Assembly: GCF_037975245.1 (NCBI RefSeq)
Contig: NC_092577.1
Span: 12,795,013 to 12,859,012, forward strand
DNA length: 64,000 bases
From: Apostichopus japonicus
Lineage: Eukaryota > Echinodermata > Holothuroidea > Aspidochirotida > Stichopodidae
Direction: 5' to 3'
Positions 12,023-25,077 of the stretch are shown piece by piece. The position numbers and the translations under genes were made by a program. Numbering within the stretch: position 1 is the first letter of the stretch; every line of letters begins with the position of its first letter. Under the pieces are notes generated by a model. That model was not told the origin of the DNA and made no database searches. It worked only from the letters and a program-made list of their open reading frames with translations.

Positions 12023-14254
12023 TTTAAAAATTCATTTGAATCTCCCTTCTTAAATATCGGTAAAACTTTGGCTTTTTATGATCTGAAAATACTCCATTTA
12101 AAAAAAAAAAGTCGAAAATATGAGTGAGAGCCTGGAGGCTTAGTGGGATTACATATCTAACAATCGATGGTTTAATTTCATGGCCGAGTTATATCGAAAG
12201 AATTGTGATCTTGTAAGTAAAGATAATCTTTGTTTTGTTCCAATTGCAACTGAGAGTGCGACTGTTCAGATAGAAAAGGTCAAAGGTCGGAGGAGTGCAT
12301 ATTGAATGGGTCGACATATCTGTCCGTTCGTTATAATGTTAATAGAACCAGTAGTTTGTAAGAACTCATCACTGTCAAGTATGTAATGAAACGGTAAAAT
12401 GTTGAGCAAGCTTAGATTACAATTATGTGATAGGTGCTTGTTACTAGAAATTACATCGCTGTTACAGGTGATACAAAAGGAAAATGTGGAAAGTAGAGTG
12501 CAATGAACCCTTCAGAAACAAAAGAGGAGTAATTAGAATTTCAAGGATAAATAATAATTTTCAATTGAGTTGCAGTGAATATGAACAGGATACTTAATGG
12601 GTTCATGATGTTTTTCCTGTTTTCTGCGCCATCCTTCTTGATTAAACCTTTAATTCTACCATCAATTGTCCATCCGTTAGTTACGAAAGGATGTCCTGCA
12701 GGGGTACCATGTTTCCTTCGGTGATGTCTGCTCGTATTACAATTGGTGTACCTTTAGATCTGCTGTTATGACCAGTGTTCTCATTCTGTGGGATGTAAAT
12801 TTGAATATTATGGGTCTCGGTTTCTGGGGGTCGGGCCTTCCAATTATGTGACTATGATCTCTGTCGGTGGTATTGAGGTCGACGCCTATCCTTTCCTTTT
12901 ATTTAATACAATTGTACCTGTGTGTTTTCGTGATCGTTCTCAGTCAGTGGGCATGGCTTGATCAGTTAGTACTGTAAATTAGAGACAACCGTTAATCAGT
13001 GTAAAATGAATGTGGTATAACACCGTAACACATGTTAGATCTGTCAGCAGATGCTACTGTGGAAACAAAATTACTAACAGACGAATTCATCACTCAAAGG
13101 CTGTTTCAAGTAATGACTGGTTAGGAGTCTAAACAACTGTCCCTATGATTGATTAGCTGATTCATTAGCGATTATACCTTGTAAAGATGGTTCACGTAGC
13201 AGAGTTTAAGCTTTTGCAGTAAAGTGCCATCCACTTTCTGTTAAAATGAGGACGAAATTATTGGCGAAACCACTAGAGTAGTCTGGTTAGTCCAGTTAAT
13301 CAGTATGCATGGGATTGTGTGTTTAGTATTTTCTGTTAGTAAGTCCTTCTCATTAGCAATTGGTCATAAATGTAACACATGTTAAGAGTTATTACACATA
13401 TCAGTTTTAACTGATAGATAGAGCCATGAGAATCGGGTATCGTTCTTCACATCCGAAGCAATTTCTTATGAATATGGTTTAATGTCTTTTACTTGTTTCC
13501 GAAATAATTCACGTTCAGCCTGTAGAGCTACAATTATGCTCAGCACAGATGGAATGTTCTTGCTTAGTTGGTCCAGATTGGTTCAATGTCGTGAATTCTT
13601 GCAGAGCTTACCTCAATGCGTCTCAACACACGAATTATTTGAGGTTCTAAAGCTTGCCCAGCACAGCGTTGAATAAAGTCTTGAAAATGAGTCGGATCTT
13701 ATGTACAATCTCTGAGATGACATTTAACCAGTTTGCGCCCGAGTACCGCTGGTAATTATGTGTAGTTCGTTGAGCTTAATATAATACTACAAATATTGAG
13801 GATTTAAAAAGCACACACATGTTTCATCAATTTCAATTTATTTGACCATTTTATCATTTTCTAGAATGCTTGAGATGTGTGAAGACTCATTTTGGCAAAA
13901 CTGATGTAATTTTACCTATAATGAAATACAAATTTGAAGCATAAATATTAAGAATTTCGCTAATTTAACTTGTATCTTCTAAATTAAGCTCCTTGTGTTT
14001 CTAAGAGAAACAATTCTGGAATTCCAAAGAGAGCACTTCGGAGATAATATGGCTTCCAGTTGTAAGTTGTCGCCACTCTCTTTGTAAAGAGATTCAAGTA
14101 GCACTTTAAAGTAGCACTTTAATGGATGACTTACAGGTAGTTGAAATGCTTGACGATATTTCTTTTACAATTGAACATGTAATTCCGATATTATGTGAAT
14201 AGCATGGGATCTTGATTGAGTCGTCGTGGTAAAATAGTACATTCCGTTTCTCTT
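12023..14254. other. Intergenic, no gene seen
   Basis: AT-rich sequence downstream of the transporter's stop codon. No repeat structure or recognisable coding region was found. Confidence 0.5.
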
Positions 14255-17200
14255 CTAGCTTCTATTCTCATCGTTTGTTTTCAAACCACAGTCGAGAACC
14301 GGTTCTTCATCACATGACCACCAGATAGAAATCGGTACCATAAGAAAGGAGAGCATCGCATTGAAGATATAAACAGAGGCCACAGAACCAGTAATATCCA
14401 CCAAGAGACCTGAAAAATAAACCCATCGAATATAGAATAAAACATTATTCTAAACCAATTGATAGATGCATGTCTGTGCTTGGCGTTACGCACATACCAA
14501 AGTTAATGCTACATTAGGGAGATATATTGCTCAACATCAACTGCAACCAGACCCTTAAGTTTGTTTCTATCGCCTATTTCAACAAAGGAACCATATAAAA
14601 AATAGTCTAGAAGCAAAACAGATCTTTTCATTTTGAAATGAGAGAAACTGTCATTCAATCGTGTTGTAACATTTCCTTTCTAATTGTGCGAGAAGTTAAC
14701 ATTGCAAAACATAGACGTCCACTCTCTCCCTCATACAAACAGTTTGATTTATCTCACCATGACCGGTGAAATTAGCATATGATACCGGATGAGTTGGCGT
14801 AACGTTCTTAATCACTAAGTTTTCTACCATGGATTTTCTCTGTTTAATTAAAAGATGTATGGGTATTAATACTTGACGAAACGCATTGCGATCATTCACA
14901 GACGCATACATATTATTATCAACATCACAATACGGAATAATTGTCGTAGATAATCGGTCATTTAGATAATTGCATAATTTGGTTTGCATCAATTCAGTAC
15001 TTACTGGTGTTAACGACACCACACTAAGGCAACACTGAAAACAGCTATTCACTAAGTTTCAATTTGGTTACTAATTCAGTTGGTCGGCCAACGGATATTA
15101 CTTGCTGTACAACGACGGATATTAATGAACTCACAATTTGAGTTAGTAAGCAAGCCCGATTTTCAGTTGTTATCCTAAAATAAGGCTATTTAATATTCAC
15201 GACTATTATGTCATAAGAAGCAAAGGCCCATCTTTCCATGCTTAGACACACACACCCACCTACCATAATTGGGACTATTTTGAACCTGTAAATTTCATTG
15301 ATGACATATCCTATGATGTGTTATGCGAATGAAAACAATTAATAGCTGATATGATAGATTGTATGATGATAACGTTCAGTTGAGCATTTTGATATGAGCA
15401 TGATCAACAAAATGCTGTAAATGTGTTTTCTACATTTGATCTTTAGCTGTTGACTCTTTGATGTAATAATTTACTCACGTAGGTACGGCATCCAATCCCT
15501 ACACATATAACCACCAAGTTTGAAAAAAAACTTGTTTTACTTATTAATGCCCCTATGAAATGACTGATTAGAAACAGTGGTTCATTGGCAGTGATGACAA
15601 AATGGGTGTTGACAGATTATATTAATTGAGTATTGACAGATGAACTGGACAATGGCTGGCTAATGACTGATCAATGACAGATTAAACACATGACTGAGAT
15701 TGGTAAATTACGGATAAAACGACGAGCTATTGTTCGATGAATGATTGAGTAATTAGTATTAACGGGCTTTTTCAAAAATAACGAGTGATAAATGGGTAAT
15801 TCAAATGTGTGTTTTTTTTGCTTGTCTCTTGCATTGCAACATCAAAGAATATGGTGTATCGATACAAAACTTACCAGAAATTAATCCTGCAAACTGCATA
15901 GCAAAACCATCTAAGGCTAGCTCCGATACTACAACCGTTTCATAATGATCCGTACAGACAGCCGTGGCTATCACACCAAAAATAGCAGAGCTGTTAAACG
16001 CCTGGGTGACACCACTCACGAAAGCCAATGCTGCCATGGTAACAAAATCGTGTGCCAGGGAGAATGCGAGAAGAGAAACCCCTGTTACTAAAAAAGGTAT
16101 AACAGCAGAGGTAATTGCGTTTACTTTCTTGAAACTGAGAACGACAAAGGTTAGTCCTCTACCAGCACACCCTCCTAAGCCCCCACAGGTAGATAGTAGG
16201 GCTGCATCATTGGCTGACAGTCCAGAAGATGAACCGAGGGAAACAAAAACTATGCCCAAGATGTGAACATATAGTAGCCGACAATTTCCATCACCAATAA
16301 AACTATCAGGTTTTTATGATGAAATAACGTCACTACGTTGGAGTATTTCTCTTTGAAGAATAGCAAGGTCCTCGTGTTACGTGTCGTCTTGTCTTCTTCA
16401 ACCTTCGGAATATTGTTGTGTTCTCTGGGCTGGTTTTTGATGGCGACTCCAGAGAGAACGACATTCCACACAAACGCACCAAACAAGATCATAGCATTAG
16501 CTACACCGTAATGTTCGATGAAATACTGCAAAAGCAGTGGAAGAACTGCTACACCAAGGTAATCAAATAAAAATACAACTGAGATAACTTTTGGTAGAGA
16601 TTCGTTGTCAAAGTACCTCTTCAGGACAATGTAACATGTCAGTGCAGAAATGCCAAAACCAAATCCTGAATAAAGATAAATAAAATAAAAAGAAAGATTA
16701 TTTCATAAACTTAAAAACAAGACGATGAAGATCTACTACTTGGAGTGGTAACATATTTCGCTTTCAGAAAATTGTTGATCAGCTTGAGTAAGTAAAAATA
16801 ATGAAATTAGTTCATGGCAGAAGTTAAGTGTTGATACATCACACGCATATAAAATATTATATGGTTGTCATCTCTGAGTTTACTTGGTAGGGTGATATAT
16901 TTTGCTACTAAAATCTCTTCATCAGCTTTAATGAGTAATTACCTTCTGTCAACTTTTGGAAACATTTTGCACACCAAATATGTTTGGAGTATTTACACTA
17001 TCTCGTCATAGTTCCATACCATTTACAGCCTTTTTGTATTTTGTTTACTCTGGTCTATGTAGCATAATGGAAAAAAAGATACCCACTATTAGCTTTGAAT
17101 CTGCCTTTACTTTTCAAAATCGTGAAATTAAACTAGAATTGTTCCTTTGTCGAAGTTTTTAGTACATGTTTACTTACCAGATATAACAAACGCAAAGAAA

Positions 17201-20200
17201 ACTTGCCAAACGTGGTCCATGAAAAATCCACAGAAGATGTATCCAAAGCCACTCAATACTCCTCCAACTACACAAAGCTCTCTGTGTCCAACTGTGTCCA
17301 TTATCAAAAGCGTAAGAGGTGCTGCAAAATGATTTTATTCATTATTTAAGTCACAACTTCAAACACAATAGCAGAATCAATACACATTCCTTCATCATTG
17401 CCAAATCAATACACAATCTCTAATTATGTCTTTATAGTTGTTTGAAGAAGATATCCTGTAATTCATGCCAAATCAGTTGCAGAAACAGTGGAAGCCAAGT
17501 TCACAGATGTAGGACTTTAGGTTGTTGTGTTGAAGATATATTTAAAAATCATATAAAAAACAAACATACAAACATTTGTCTTTACAAGGAAAACATGATA
17601 GATGGAACTCCACAATAGCCATAGTTCTTTACTTGCACAGATGGTGTCAGGACCGTTCACAAAAAATAGATAGAGCATCATTGTAAACAGAAGGTAATAG
17701 ACGTTTTATGTCTCATGGAGTCCGTCCGGAAGCTGTGTTCTCTAGTAGCAGCGCTAATCTCCGTGAAGGTAGGATTGAGAGCGGATAACCCGGGAAACTA
17801 TACAGCGATGCCAACAATTCTCACAAGGACCATAACTGATGGCATTTCATAAAGTATAAAAAGTGTTTTTGAAAAACCTTCATTTAAATGGCGTCCATCG
17901 ATTAAACTCATTCATGACACACGTGGTCGAACTTACTTCCTGTTATTGTATAACCCTAGCATGCCAGTGGATTGAAATTCGAATATGTTGACGGTTTTTC
18001 GTCTACTCTGGAAACATTTCTAGCATCTTGCTAACCAATATTGAGGTAAATGGTTAAGCTGTATTTGCTAGAGCTACGGAGAGTGAAGGCGTAATTGACG
18101 ACAGCAACTGATAATGTGGCTATCGGAGATCTATTCATGATCCCAATTTCCCAAATGCTATGATTCAGCAGTATCGTTGGTCATTGACAGTAGTTAGTGC
18201 TTTATTGTAGTAGTTATGGCTTGATATATACGACTAATGAAACGTTGGAAATATAATTGGTGTCTTCTACTGCTAAAGATTTGTTTACTTGAGCCCGTTG
18301 TCACTTCTTGCTAAATTTTGTACGTGCTACATGAACTTCATTTCGTGGGTTTAATATTCTCTATAATATGAGAGTTTAGCGACTTTGTAACTGCTTGTCG
18401 GTGATTGACCCGAAATGTTGTTCTGTGTGTACTTTTAAGAACCGATAAGTATTGGTTATAAGGTGATATGGTCAAATGCAAATCTTATAGTGTTGAGAAC
18501 ATATGATATGGTTTACATGTTAGGACTACAATTATTACAGTATGACCTATACACGATCAGGGATTGATGACGGCGGTGGGGTGGGGGAGGGGGCGTGGGA
18601 GGAGGTATCATTTAAGCTCAGTGTACCATTGCTTGACATATAGCTAATAATTTCAGGCTATGTGTTATGATATGCATGCATGGCATCGTGCTTTCGGGCC
18701 TCTATAGAACCATGATATAGTACTTAAATTAAAAATAAACTCAGTAGATGGTTGTACGTTAAGCACCGTATTTCATGAGGGCTTTTTCGTAATGCAACTG
18801 ACAGGGTTCTCCCGTGGTTCTTACTTTAAGTGGTATTGGTGAATAACCATCACAAAGCCAATGGAACCCCATCATTTCCAATTAAACGGTCAATCGTTAC
18901 TAGCATTTATGATATGATGTAATAGTCGATAGCGGTAATGCTGACCATGATGCTTAGGTATATTATTATTGCTGCTGACGTTAGTTTTATCGCTATAGTC
19001 TATCTCTTTACTTTATGGATCGTCAGACCTTCAACTTGTGACTTTAAAACAGAATCGTTGACGAATTATATTTTAATGAACCTATTTCGTACGTACTGTT
19101 CTTCTCTTTTCTGGATCAGGGTTTCCCTAACTTTATCCGCCCAGATGTCAGAGTTGTCCACGAACCCCCAACTTTTCGAGACACGAGCGAGCTGAGTCAT
19201 TACTATACTATAATACGCATACCGGTGCTTCGTAAAAGATCAAGTTCATAGTGTAATATTGCACTGTCATGCGTACACCAAATAGACCAAAGTCTTGCAG
19301 CCTGTGTCTTTCATAATTCATTTATTTACAACATGCACGGTACGGTACACCTATAGCAACATATGCGTATGAAACGCGAAAGAATTTGTCTATAGGTACG
19401 ACTTTTGTACAAATTATATGATATATCAGATTTTAGTTCAACAAAAAGTACTCTAGTTTTGACTTTCAGAAACGTCTCATGAATCCCATGGGATGGACTC
19501 ACGCACCCCTGGGGGTTCATGTACCCAGTTAGGGAACCCATGGTCTAGATTAACAGTGAATATCGATATAGAGTATTTATAGCATACAAAGGAGAGAAGG
19601 ACGTACATATGCATATCTGTATATTCTTTATGGAGCTAGGCCTTATTAACACCATAAATACTCGCTGTTACACAAAAAATCAGTGGCGTAGTCTGAAGGG
19701 ACAAAGGGTGTAAGAAACTATATATGACAACAAACAAAACTGGCAAAAGAAATATAACACAAATATGAAAAACCCCACAACATCTCCATTTGTGTCGATA
19801 TAGAGATATGATATACCTGTGTATATCTACCCTTATCTACTTTTATGGGAGTAGGGGAAAACGTGCCTCCTCCTTCCCCTAAATTATCTTCCCAAACGTC
19901 TGAGTGTGTTACAACACACTCATGCAAATGTGTATACATAGGGACTTACATTGTGTTATGCAAAGTCATATCAATATCAGCGTTAAATTCTCGGACGCTT
20001 CAAATAGGGACCCCTTACACGACGAAGGCTGACTAATTTGCGGATACTAGAGATGCCGACAGACTTACTGCAGATGTGCACAACTAAATCAATTTTTTTA
20101 ACAACCTGAAACATTATACAATAGAAACTGAAATTTTCTGAGAAAACACGGTTGATAATCAACTGTGACGTAGTCCCCAGCTGAAGAAACTCAGAAATAA

Positions 20201-21967
20201 ATATATTTACGCATATCACTATCTATTTCGATCATGTCAACAACGTTTGATGTAACCTCAGTCAATGTATAGCACAATATCAGCTTGACAGTTAGAAACT
20301 TGATAAATACTATCGTTAGCACGGTAGACTGATTATAATTTCAAACATTGTATGGAATATTTATATCCACCAGTATGAATTAATGTAGTGAACATGACTA
20401 AGTAAACGAAACGGTTCCTGAATTGTCGTTGATCGTATGTTCATGATATGATTTCTCATTAAATTATTCGCTTTGGTTTTTGTTTATCGCTCAATTACAA
20501 AGCTTCAGTCGCATGCATAAAACTATATTTCACCAAGCTCGGCATAAAAGCATCAAAGGCACTGTCAACAGTACCAGCAGTTCTACTGTCTCTTGATGAC
20601 AGGACAATGACGTCTACGATGATGTCACGTATGAAGCTAGAATATGTAGTTGTCGGTGGGAGAGGTACCGTCATGAAAATAATAACACCAACTCACCCAA
20701 CCGTTAATAATGGAACTAAAATCAGAATTCTGTAGCTACATTGACAAGCTGAAACACATAAAGTACACGTAGTCAGTCATTGCAACGAAAGAATTACAAG
20801 ATATGTATATAGTTTCTCTACTGCGATATATTCAACTTGTCTGTGAATCGTCAGTGTTTTAGAATTGGCCGAGTTGTCAAGGTCGAGCATTTCTACTGTC
20901 TACACAGTTGTAGGACGCTCCGTGCTCTTGAACCAAAATGTTCTCACTTTATGAAAGCCTATAGCTGTGGTTGATGTTATTGCATATAGATCAATGCAAG
21001 ATATAACACAGGAGTGACCAAGCTACCCACGTTTAAGTCACCCCTCTACCTCCTACATATTTCGTCCTTTTATAAAGACGGGATTAGAAAGAGGATATGA
21101 AACATATAATACACGATATATAGGAACCATTATAATGAATACATTGTATAAACTATAACAGCGCTATCATTACACGTAAATCGAACTAAACTTAACTAAC
21201 AATTATCCGAATCGGTTATGATGAAAGGGCACCCATAAACTGAATTGGCTGTCCTGGTTCAGAAACAAAATCATTAAGTTGTGGAGACAGACGAGGCGGG
21301 AGAGGGTTTAGTTTTCAGGGCATGGGAAAGTTGAGTTTGGGCAAACCAAAATCATCCGAAATGTTCAATTGCAATGTCAATTCTTACCTATCCTACAAAG
21401 TGCACAAATATCATACACTACATGCACACATATTGACTGCCCGAACAGTTCAGTTTGATTTTGATTTCGTTTTGATTTCTCTTTTACGTTCCTTTTTTGG
21501 ATACTTTCAGAACTGCATAGTTCTGTTACCAATATTCTTGAATGATGAAGAAAGATCTTCTTTTTGAGAAATTTGAAACATATCGTAATCCTATGTGAGC
21601 ATTTGCTGTAATACTGCCTTAACTATATATACATGAACTGTGCATAGTAACCTAAGTCCTTGTTCATGACAATATAAGTACAGAATCAGGCTGGGTTTGC
21701 AACGTGTTATGATTAAAAGTATCAAGTGGAAAAACACACTACGTTACTATCCAAGTATACATGTTGTATCCATTTTGTATACGTACCTATCATGTAAGCG
21801 ACGCCATTTTGTAAGGCCATGGCCCATGCAACGACGGATGTAGCAGTGTCCAATTTTCTTGCAATATCCTCAAGTATGACTCCGTTGGCCTTGACGGATC
21901 CGTTAAATATAAATACACGAAAAGTAATAGCAAGGAGAAGAATTAGTTTATCAGTAGTGCTAGCCAT
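14255..21967 (-). CDS. SLC16-type monocarboxylate transporter (MFS), 4 coding exons, one frameshift
   Basis: Predicted plasma-membrane proton-coupled carrier of the major facilitator superfamily. Exons on the minus strand: 21967-21787 (MASTTDKLILLLAITFRVFI, TM1-2), 17321-17178 (PLTLLIMDTVGHRELCVVGG, TM3-4), 16665-15875 (GFGFGISALTCYIVLKRYF onward: TM5-6, central loop, TM7-10 with LSTCGGLGGCAGRG) and 14409-14255 (GLLVDITGSVASVYIFNAM, the last helices, then stop). All three introns are phase 1 with GT/AG borders. Length would be about 423 aa, near the family norm. The charged WGW start motif of classical MCTs is absent, as in many invertebrate relatives. In exon 3 the frame breaks near 16250-16262: ...YYMFTSWA reaches TAG while IVFVSLGSS continues one frame over. 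That is a one-base loss, either real or a sequencing error. Substrate cannot be told. Confidence 0.85.
16666..17177 (-). other. Transporter intron 2
   Basis: Non-coding between exons 2 and 3. The donor GTAAGT (RC of 17172-17177) and a pyrimidine-rich acceptor before 16665 are visible. Nothing else is supported. Confidence 0.7.
17322..21786 (-). other. Transporter intron 1 (4.5 kb)
   Basis: Non-coding sequence between exons 1 and 2. No transposon ends, tandem arrays or extra exons were recognised. There is a G-rich stretch near 18575-18605. Short open frames here lack any family signature. Confidence 0.6.
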
Positions 21968-22299
21968 GGCAGGAATCCTTGCACAGCTACGAGTGGTTTT
22001 GAATTTCCTAAGCTTAGATCCACGACAAGTTACTACTAATAGTAGTACAAAACTACTGGCGTTGGCACAGTTTTATTAATGTGCAGTTACGGGTAACTCA
22101 TTTTATCAGCCATTATTATCCATGTGGTATGTAGTTTCTGAGTTAAGCGGCTTTTGACAATTGCGGTGTGGCCCCAGCGTGACAACCTAACCTCACATGA
22201 AGCAAATACTATTTGCCAAATTCTAAAGGTATCACAACAGTAATTTATAAATCTATAGTCAGTTACTGGAATTGTAATCACACTGCCTATTGTGTATTG

Positions 22300-22302
<3 letters not shown>

Positions 22303-22383
<81 letters not shown>
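22303..22383. repeat. (TA)n microsatellite, left edge of the Penelope cluster
   Basis: About 80 bp of uninterrupted AT dinucleotides abutting the 3' end of the minus-strand Penelope-like copy. A matching (TA)n tract lies at the far edge of the cluster (29567-29658). Confidence 0.97.
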
Positions 22384-22387
<4 letters not shown>

Positions 22388-23612
22388 ATACTAGATGAGA
22401 CTAGTGGAACACTAGTAGTTGTAACTCGGAGTTTCACGCTTTGTAGCGATCTTCAGACAACTGGTAGCTTCAAGTTATGCTCCATGAATATATAGGATCC
22501 TCGTCGGGATTACCGGGGATTATGCGGTTGTTGGTGTATTGTTCTGCCTGGGTATTCTCTTTCGCGTCCGTTCTGTTTGTGGGTTTGTAAGACTTTCTTC
22601 GGTGTTCGGCTGTTGGTGTATTCTCTTTTGCGTCCGATCTGTTGTTGGGGTTTTTTGCCTTCCTTCGGTGCTCGCTCCTTAGTTGTGTGTGGTTCTCTTG
22701 ACGGTGTTTGGTGGTTGGACTGGAGTTGTTTATGTAGAACTTGTTTTCGTGGCGACACTTCGATATGAGCTCTGGGCGTTTGTTCAGGAGGGTCCGTTTG
22801 TCTGTGTTGATAATGATGAGTTTTTCAGTGAGACAGAGGTTGCACCGCTTCGACTCGTTGCTGTAGGCTTTGGCTCTGCTGGCGATCGACCAATTGATAG
22901 TGAATGGCTGGTTGTTCTGTTTCAGCTGCCAGATGTGCTTCGAGAGTTCCGTTGCGTTTTGGTGTTTTCGTGGTTGAGCGACATCTTGTGGTTACCGTAT
23001 CTGAGCTTGAAGGGGGGTTCTGTTAGGCCGATGTATGTCTTGCAGTTGTCGATGGTTTTCACTTCGGCCTTGTATATGATGTTAGATGCCTGGCAGTTTC
23101 CATTTAGTGGGCATGTGTCCTTTTTTCGGCAGTTGCAGGCTTCCTTTTCTTTCGCTGTGTGGGTGGCTGCTATACGTTTGTTGTGTCCTTTGATGATGCT
23201 GGCGATGTTGGGCATGCAACTGTAACTGACTTTCACGGTGTTTCTGTTGAAAATCTTGTGTAGTTTCGATGTCTTCGGGAAGTGTTTGTTGATAAGTTTC
23301 AGGAATGTGCCTCCTATGTTCGTGGCCACGTTGCTGCTAAAAGGTGGGTTGAACCAGATGATGTTGCGCTTTCTGTGTTTTTTTTTTCATGTGTTTTCTT
23401 ATCCGGTCTGCTTTACTTCCGTTGGTGTTTTTGAAGGCTGCTAGGCCGTCGTCCCTGTATAGCCCGATGTATTCCTTCCCATATTCTCTTGCTAGTGTGT
23501 TTAGGATGTAGAGTCCTACAAGCTCGCATACCTCGGCCCCATCGTAGCTGCCCATTGTGACATCAAAGAGGTCATTGTGTCCTTTCTTCATCCAGGGTGT
23601 GCCGTTGTCGAA
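22384..23612 (-). mobile_element. Penelope-like element, left copy, 5'-truncated and broken
   Basis: Read on the minus strand. It starts inside the reverse transcriptase (FDNGTPWMKKGHNDLFDVTM, then LVGLYILNTL and the catalytic YRDDGLA near 23460). It then jumps at about 23390 through a run of ten A residues into RNIIWFNPPF, which is in a different frame. About 335 bp present in the right copy are missing here. The GIY-YIG endonuclease region follows (zinc motif CNCRKKDTCPLNGNC, then NIIYKAEV and TYIGLTEPPF) but shifts frame after MSLNHE by one lost A. The 3' part carries a hammerhead ribozyme. Clearly inactive as a gene. Its 3' 300 bp are identical to 29207-29505 in reverse orientation. Confidence 0.88.
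22412..22467 (-). ncRNA. Hammerhead ribozyme (type I) in the left Penelope-like copy
   Basis: Reverse complement of 29420-29475 with no difference. Core CTGAAGA is at 22456-22450, stem II follows, then GAAA. Stem I is formed by AGTTGT (22462-22457) and ACAACT (22422-22417). See the right copy for the full fold. Confidence 0.82.
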
Positions 23613-24665
23613 AAGCACATGATCAGCTTATTCAAAGAACTGGGGCTCAACATCACCATCGATTGCAACCTGAAGATCACCAACTTCCTCGACGTAACAT
23701 TCAACCTCAACACCGGAAAACACTACCCTTACAGGAAGCCCAACGACCACCCAGTGTACATCCACAGGAATTCCAACCACCCACCAAACATCATCAGGTC
23801 CCTGCCAGCCTCAATCAGCAGACGTATCTCCGCCATCTCCCACGACGAGGTGATCTTTAAGAAAGCCGCACCAGCCTACGAGGAAGCACTCAAGTCAAGT
23901 AATTACACCGAGGGTCTCTCATACATCGCCCACCAACCTACCAAGAACAACCGAAACAGAAAGCGCAACATCATCTGGTTCAACCCACCTTTTAGCAGCA
24001 ACGTGGCCACGAACATAGGAGGCACATTCCTGAAACTTATCAACAAACACTTCCCGAAGACATCGAAACTACACAAGATTTTCAACAGAAACACCGTGAA
24101 AGTCAGTTACAGTTGCATGCCCAACATCGCCAGCATCATCAAAGGACACAACAAACGTATAGCAGCCACCCACACAGCGAAAGAAAAGGAAGCCTGCAAC
24201 TGCCGAAAAAAGGACACATGCCCACTAAATGGAAACTGCCAGGCATCTAACATCATATACAAGGCCGAAGTGAAAACCATCGACAACTGCAAGACATACA
24301 TCGGCCTAACAGAACCCCCCTTCAAGCTCAGATACGGTAACCACAAGATGTCGCTCAACCACGAAAAACACCAAAACGCAACGGAACTCTCGAAGCACAT
24401 CTGGCAGCTGAAACAGAACAACCAGCCATTCACTATCAATTGGTCGATCGCCAGCAGAGCCAAAGCCTACAGCAACGAGTCGAAGCGGTGCAACCTCTGT
24501 CTCACTGAAAAACTCATCATTATCAACACAGACAAACGGACCCTCCTGAACAAACGCCCAGAGCTCATATCGAAGTGTCGCCACGAAAACAAGTTCTACA
24601 TAAACAACTCCAGTCCAACCACCAAACACCGTCAAGAGAACCACACACAACTAAGGAGCGAGCAC
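23613..24665 (+). mobile_element. Penelope-like element, right copy: RT tail and GIY-YIG endonuclease, split by a LINE
   Basis: An open frame of 414 codons from 23577 covers the element from about residue 13. It opens at HMISLFKELGLNITIDCNL, the RT thumb and linker (about 13-190). It then carries the Cys cluster C207, C209, C215, C221 (CNCRKKDTCPLNGNC) and the GIY-YIG nuclease (IIY 226-228, YIG 241-243, R252, H256). Endonuclease-bearing Penelope-like elements use this domain to nick target DNA for reverse transcription. The catalytic RT core (YRDD) is absent because the copy is 5'-truncated, and it lies head to head with the left copy. Homology stops at 24665, where a Jockey-like LINE is inserted, and resumes at 29207. 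The last codons of the frame are LINE sequence. Confidence 0.9.
24653..24665. repeat. Target-site duplication of the LINE, left
   Basis: AAGGAGCGAGCAC, identical to 29207-29219. In the uninterrupted left Penelope copy this sequence occurs once, which proves the duplication. Confidence 0.95.
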
Positions 24666-24694
24666 AACAACAACAATAAAGGAATTTACCCCTG

Positions 24695-24716
24695 TTCGAC
24701 CTCGCAAGAGGTCCTA
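24695..24716 (-). other. 3'UTR stem-loop of the LINE
   Basis: On the minus strand GACCTC-TTGC-GAGGTC folds into a 6-bp stem with a 4-nt loop about 35 nt from the element end. Several LINE clades use a 3' hairpin plus a short tandem tail for template recognition; here the tail is TTG repeats. The role in this element is inferred. Confidence 0.5.
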
Positions 24717-25077
24717 CGGGGGATAATATTTAAGTTTTGTAGAATAGACACTTTTTTTTTTTTTTTTTTTTTTTCTAGGGAAAGTTGTCTATTATTCAAA
24801 CAGGGAGATGCTGAGAAGTGAAGTATTGTTCGATTAACATTGTTAAGAAGCCATAAGTACACAGGAGGTCGGAGCTGAGGAGCCAATTAGGTATGGATCA
24901 CTAAAGGGGGAGGAATTTCTATTTAAATGGGATAAAGAAGACAGAGCGGATTCTATTGTTTTGGTCGGAAGTGGTTGCTACTTAGTGGGATTAATGGAGT
25001 TGTACTTAGAGTATAAGTACACCTGGAGTTTGTGGTTAGACCCACTTAGGAAATGGACTTTCTAAAGAGGAGAGGCT

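Noticed and set aside
15964-16266. 100-codon plus-strand open frame
   Set aside because: Antisense shadow of transporter exon 3.
22087-22495. Open frames on both strands across the (TA)n tract
   Set aside because: They are Tyr-Ile repeats produced by the dinucleotide microsatellite.
22683-23225. 180-codon plus-strand open frame
   Set aside because: It is the antisense of the left Penelope-like endonuclease region; the same antisense frame recurs opposite the right copy.
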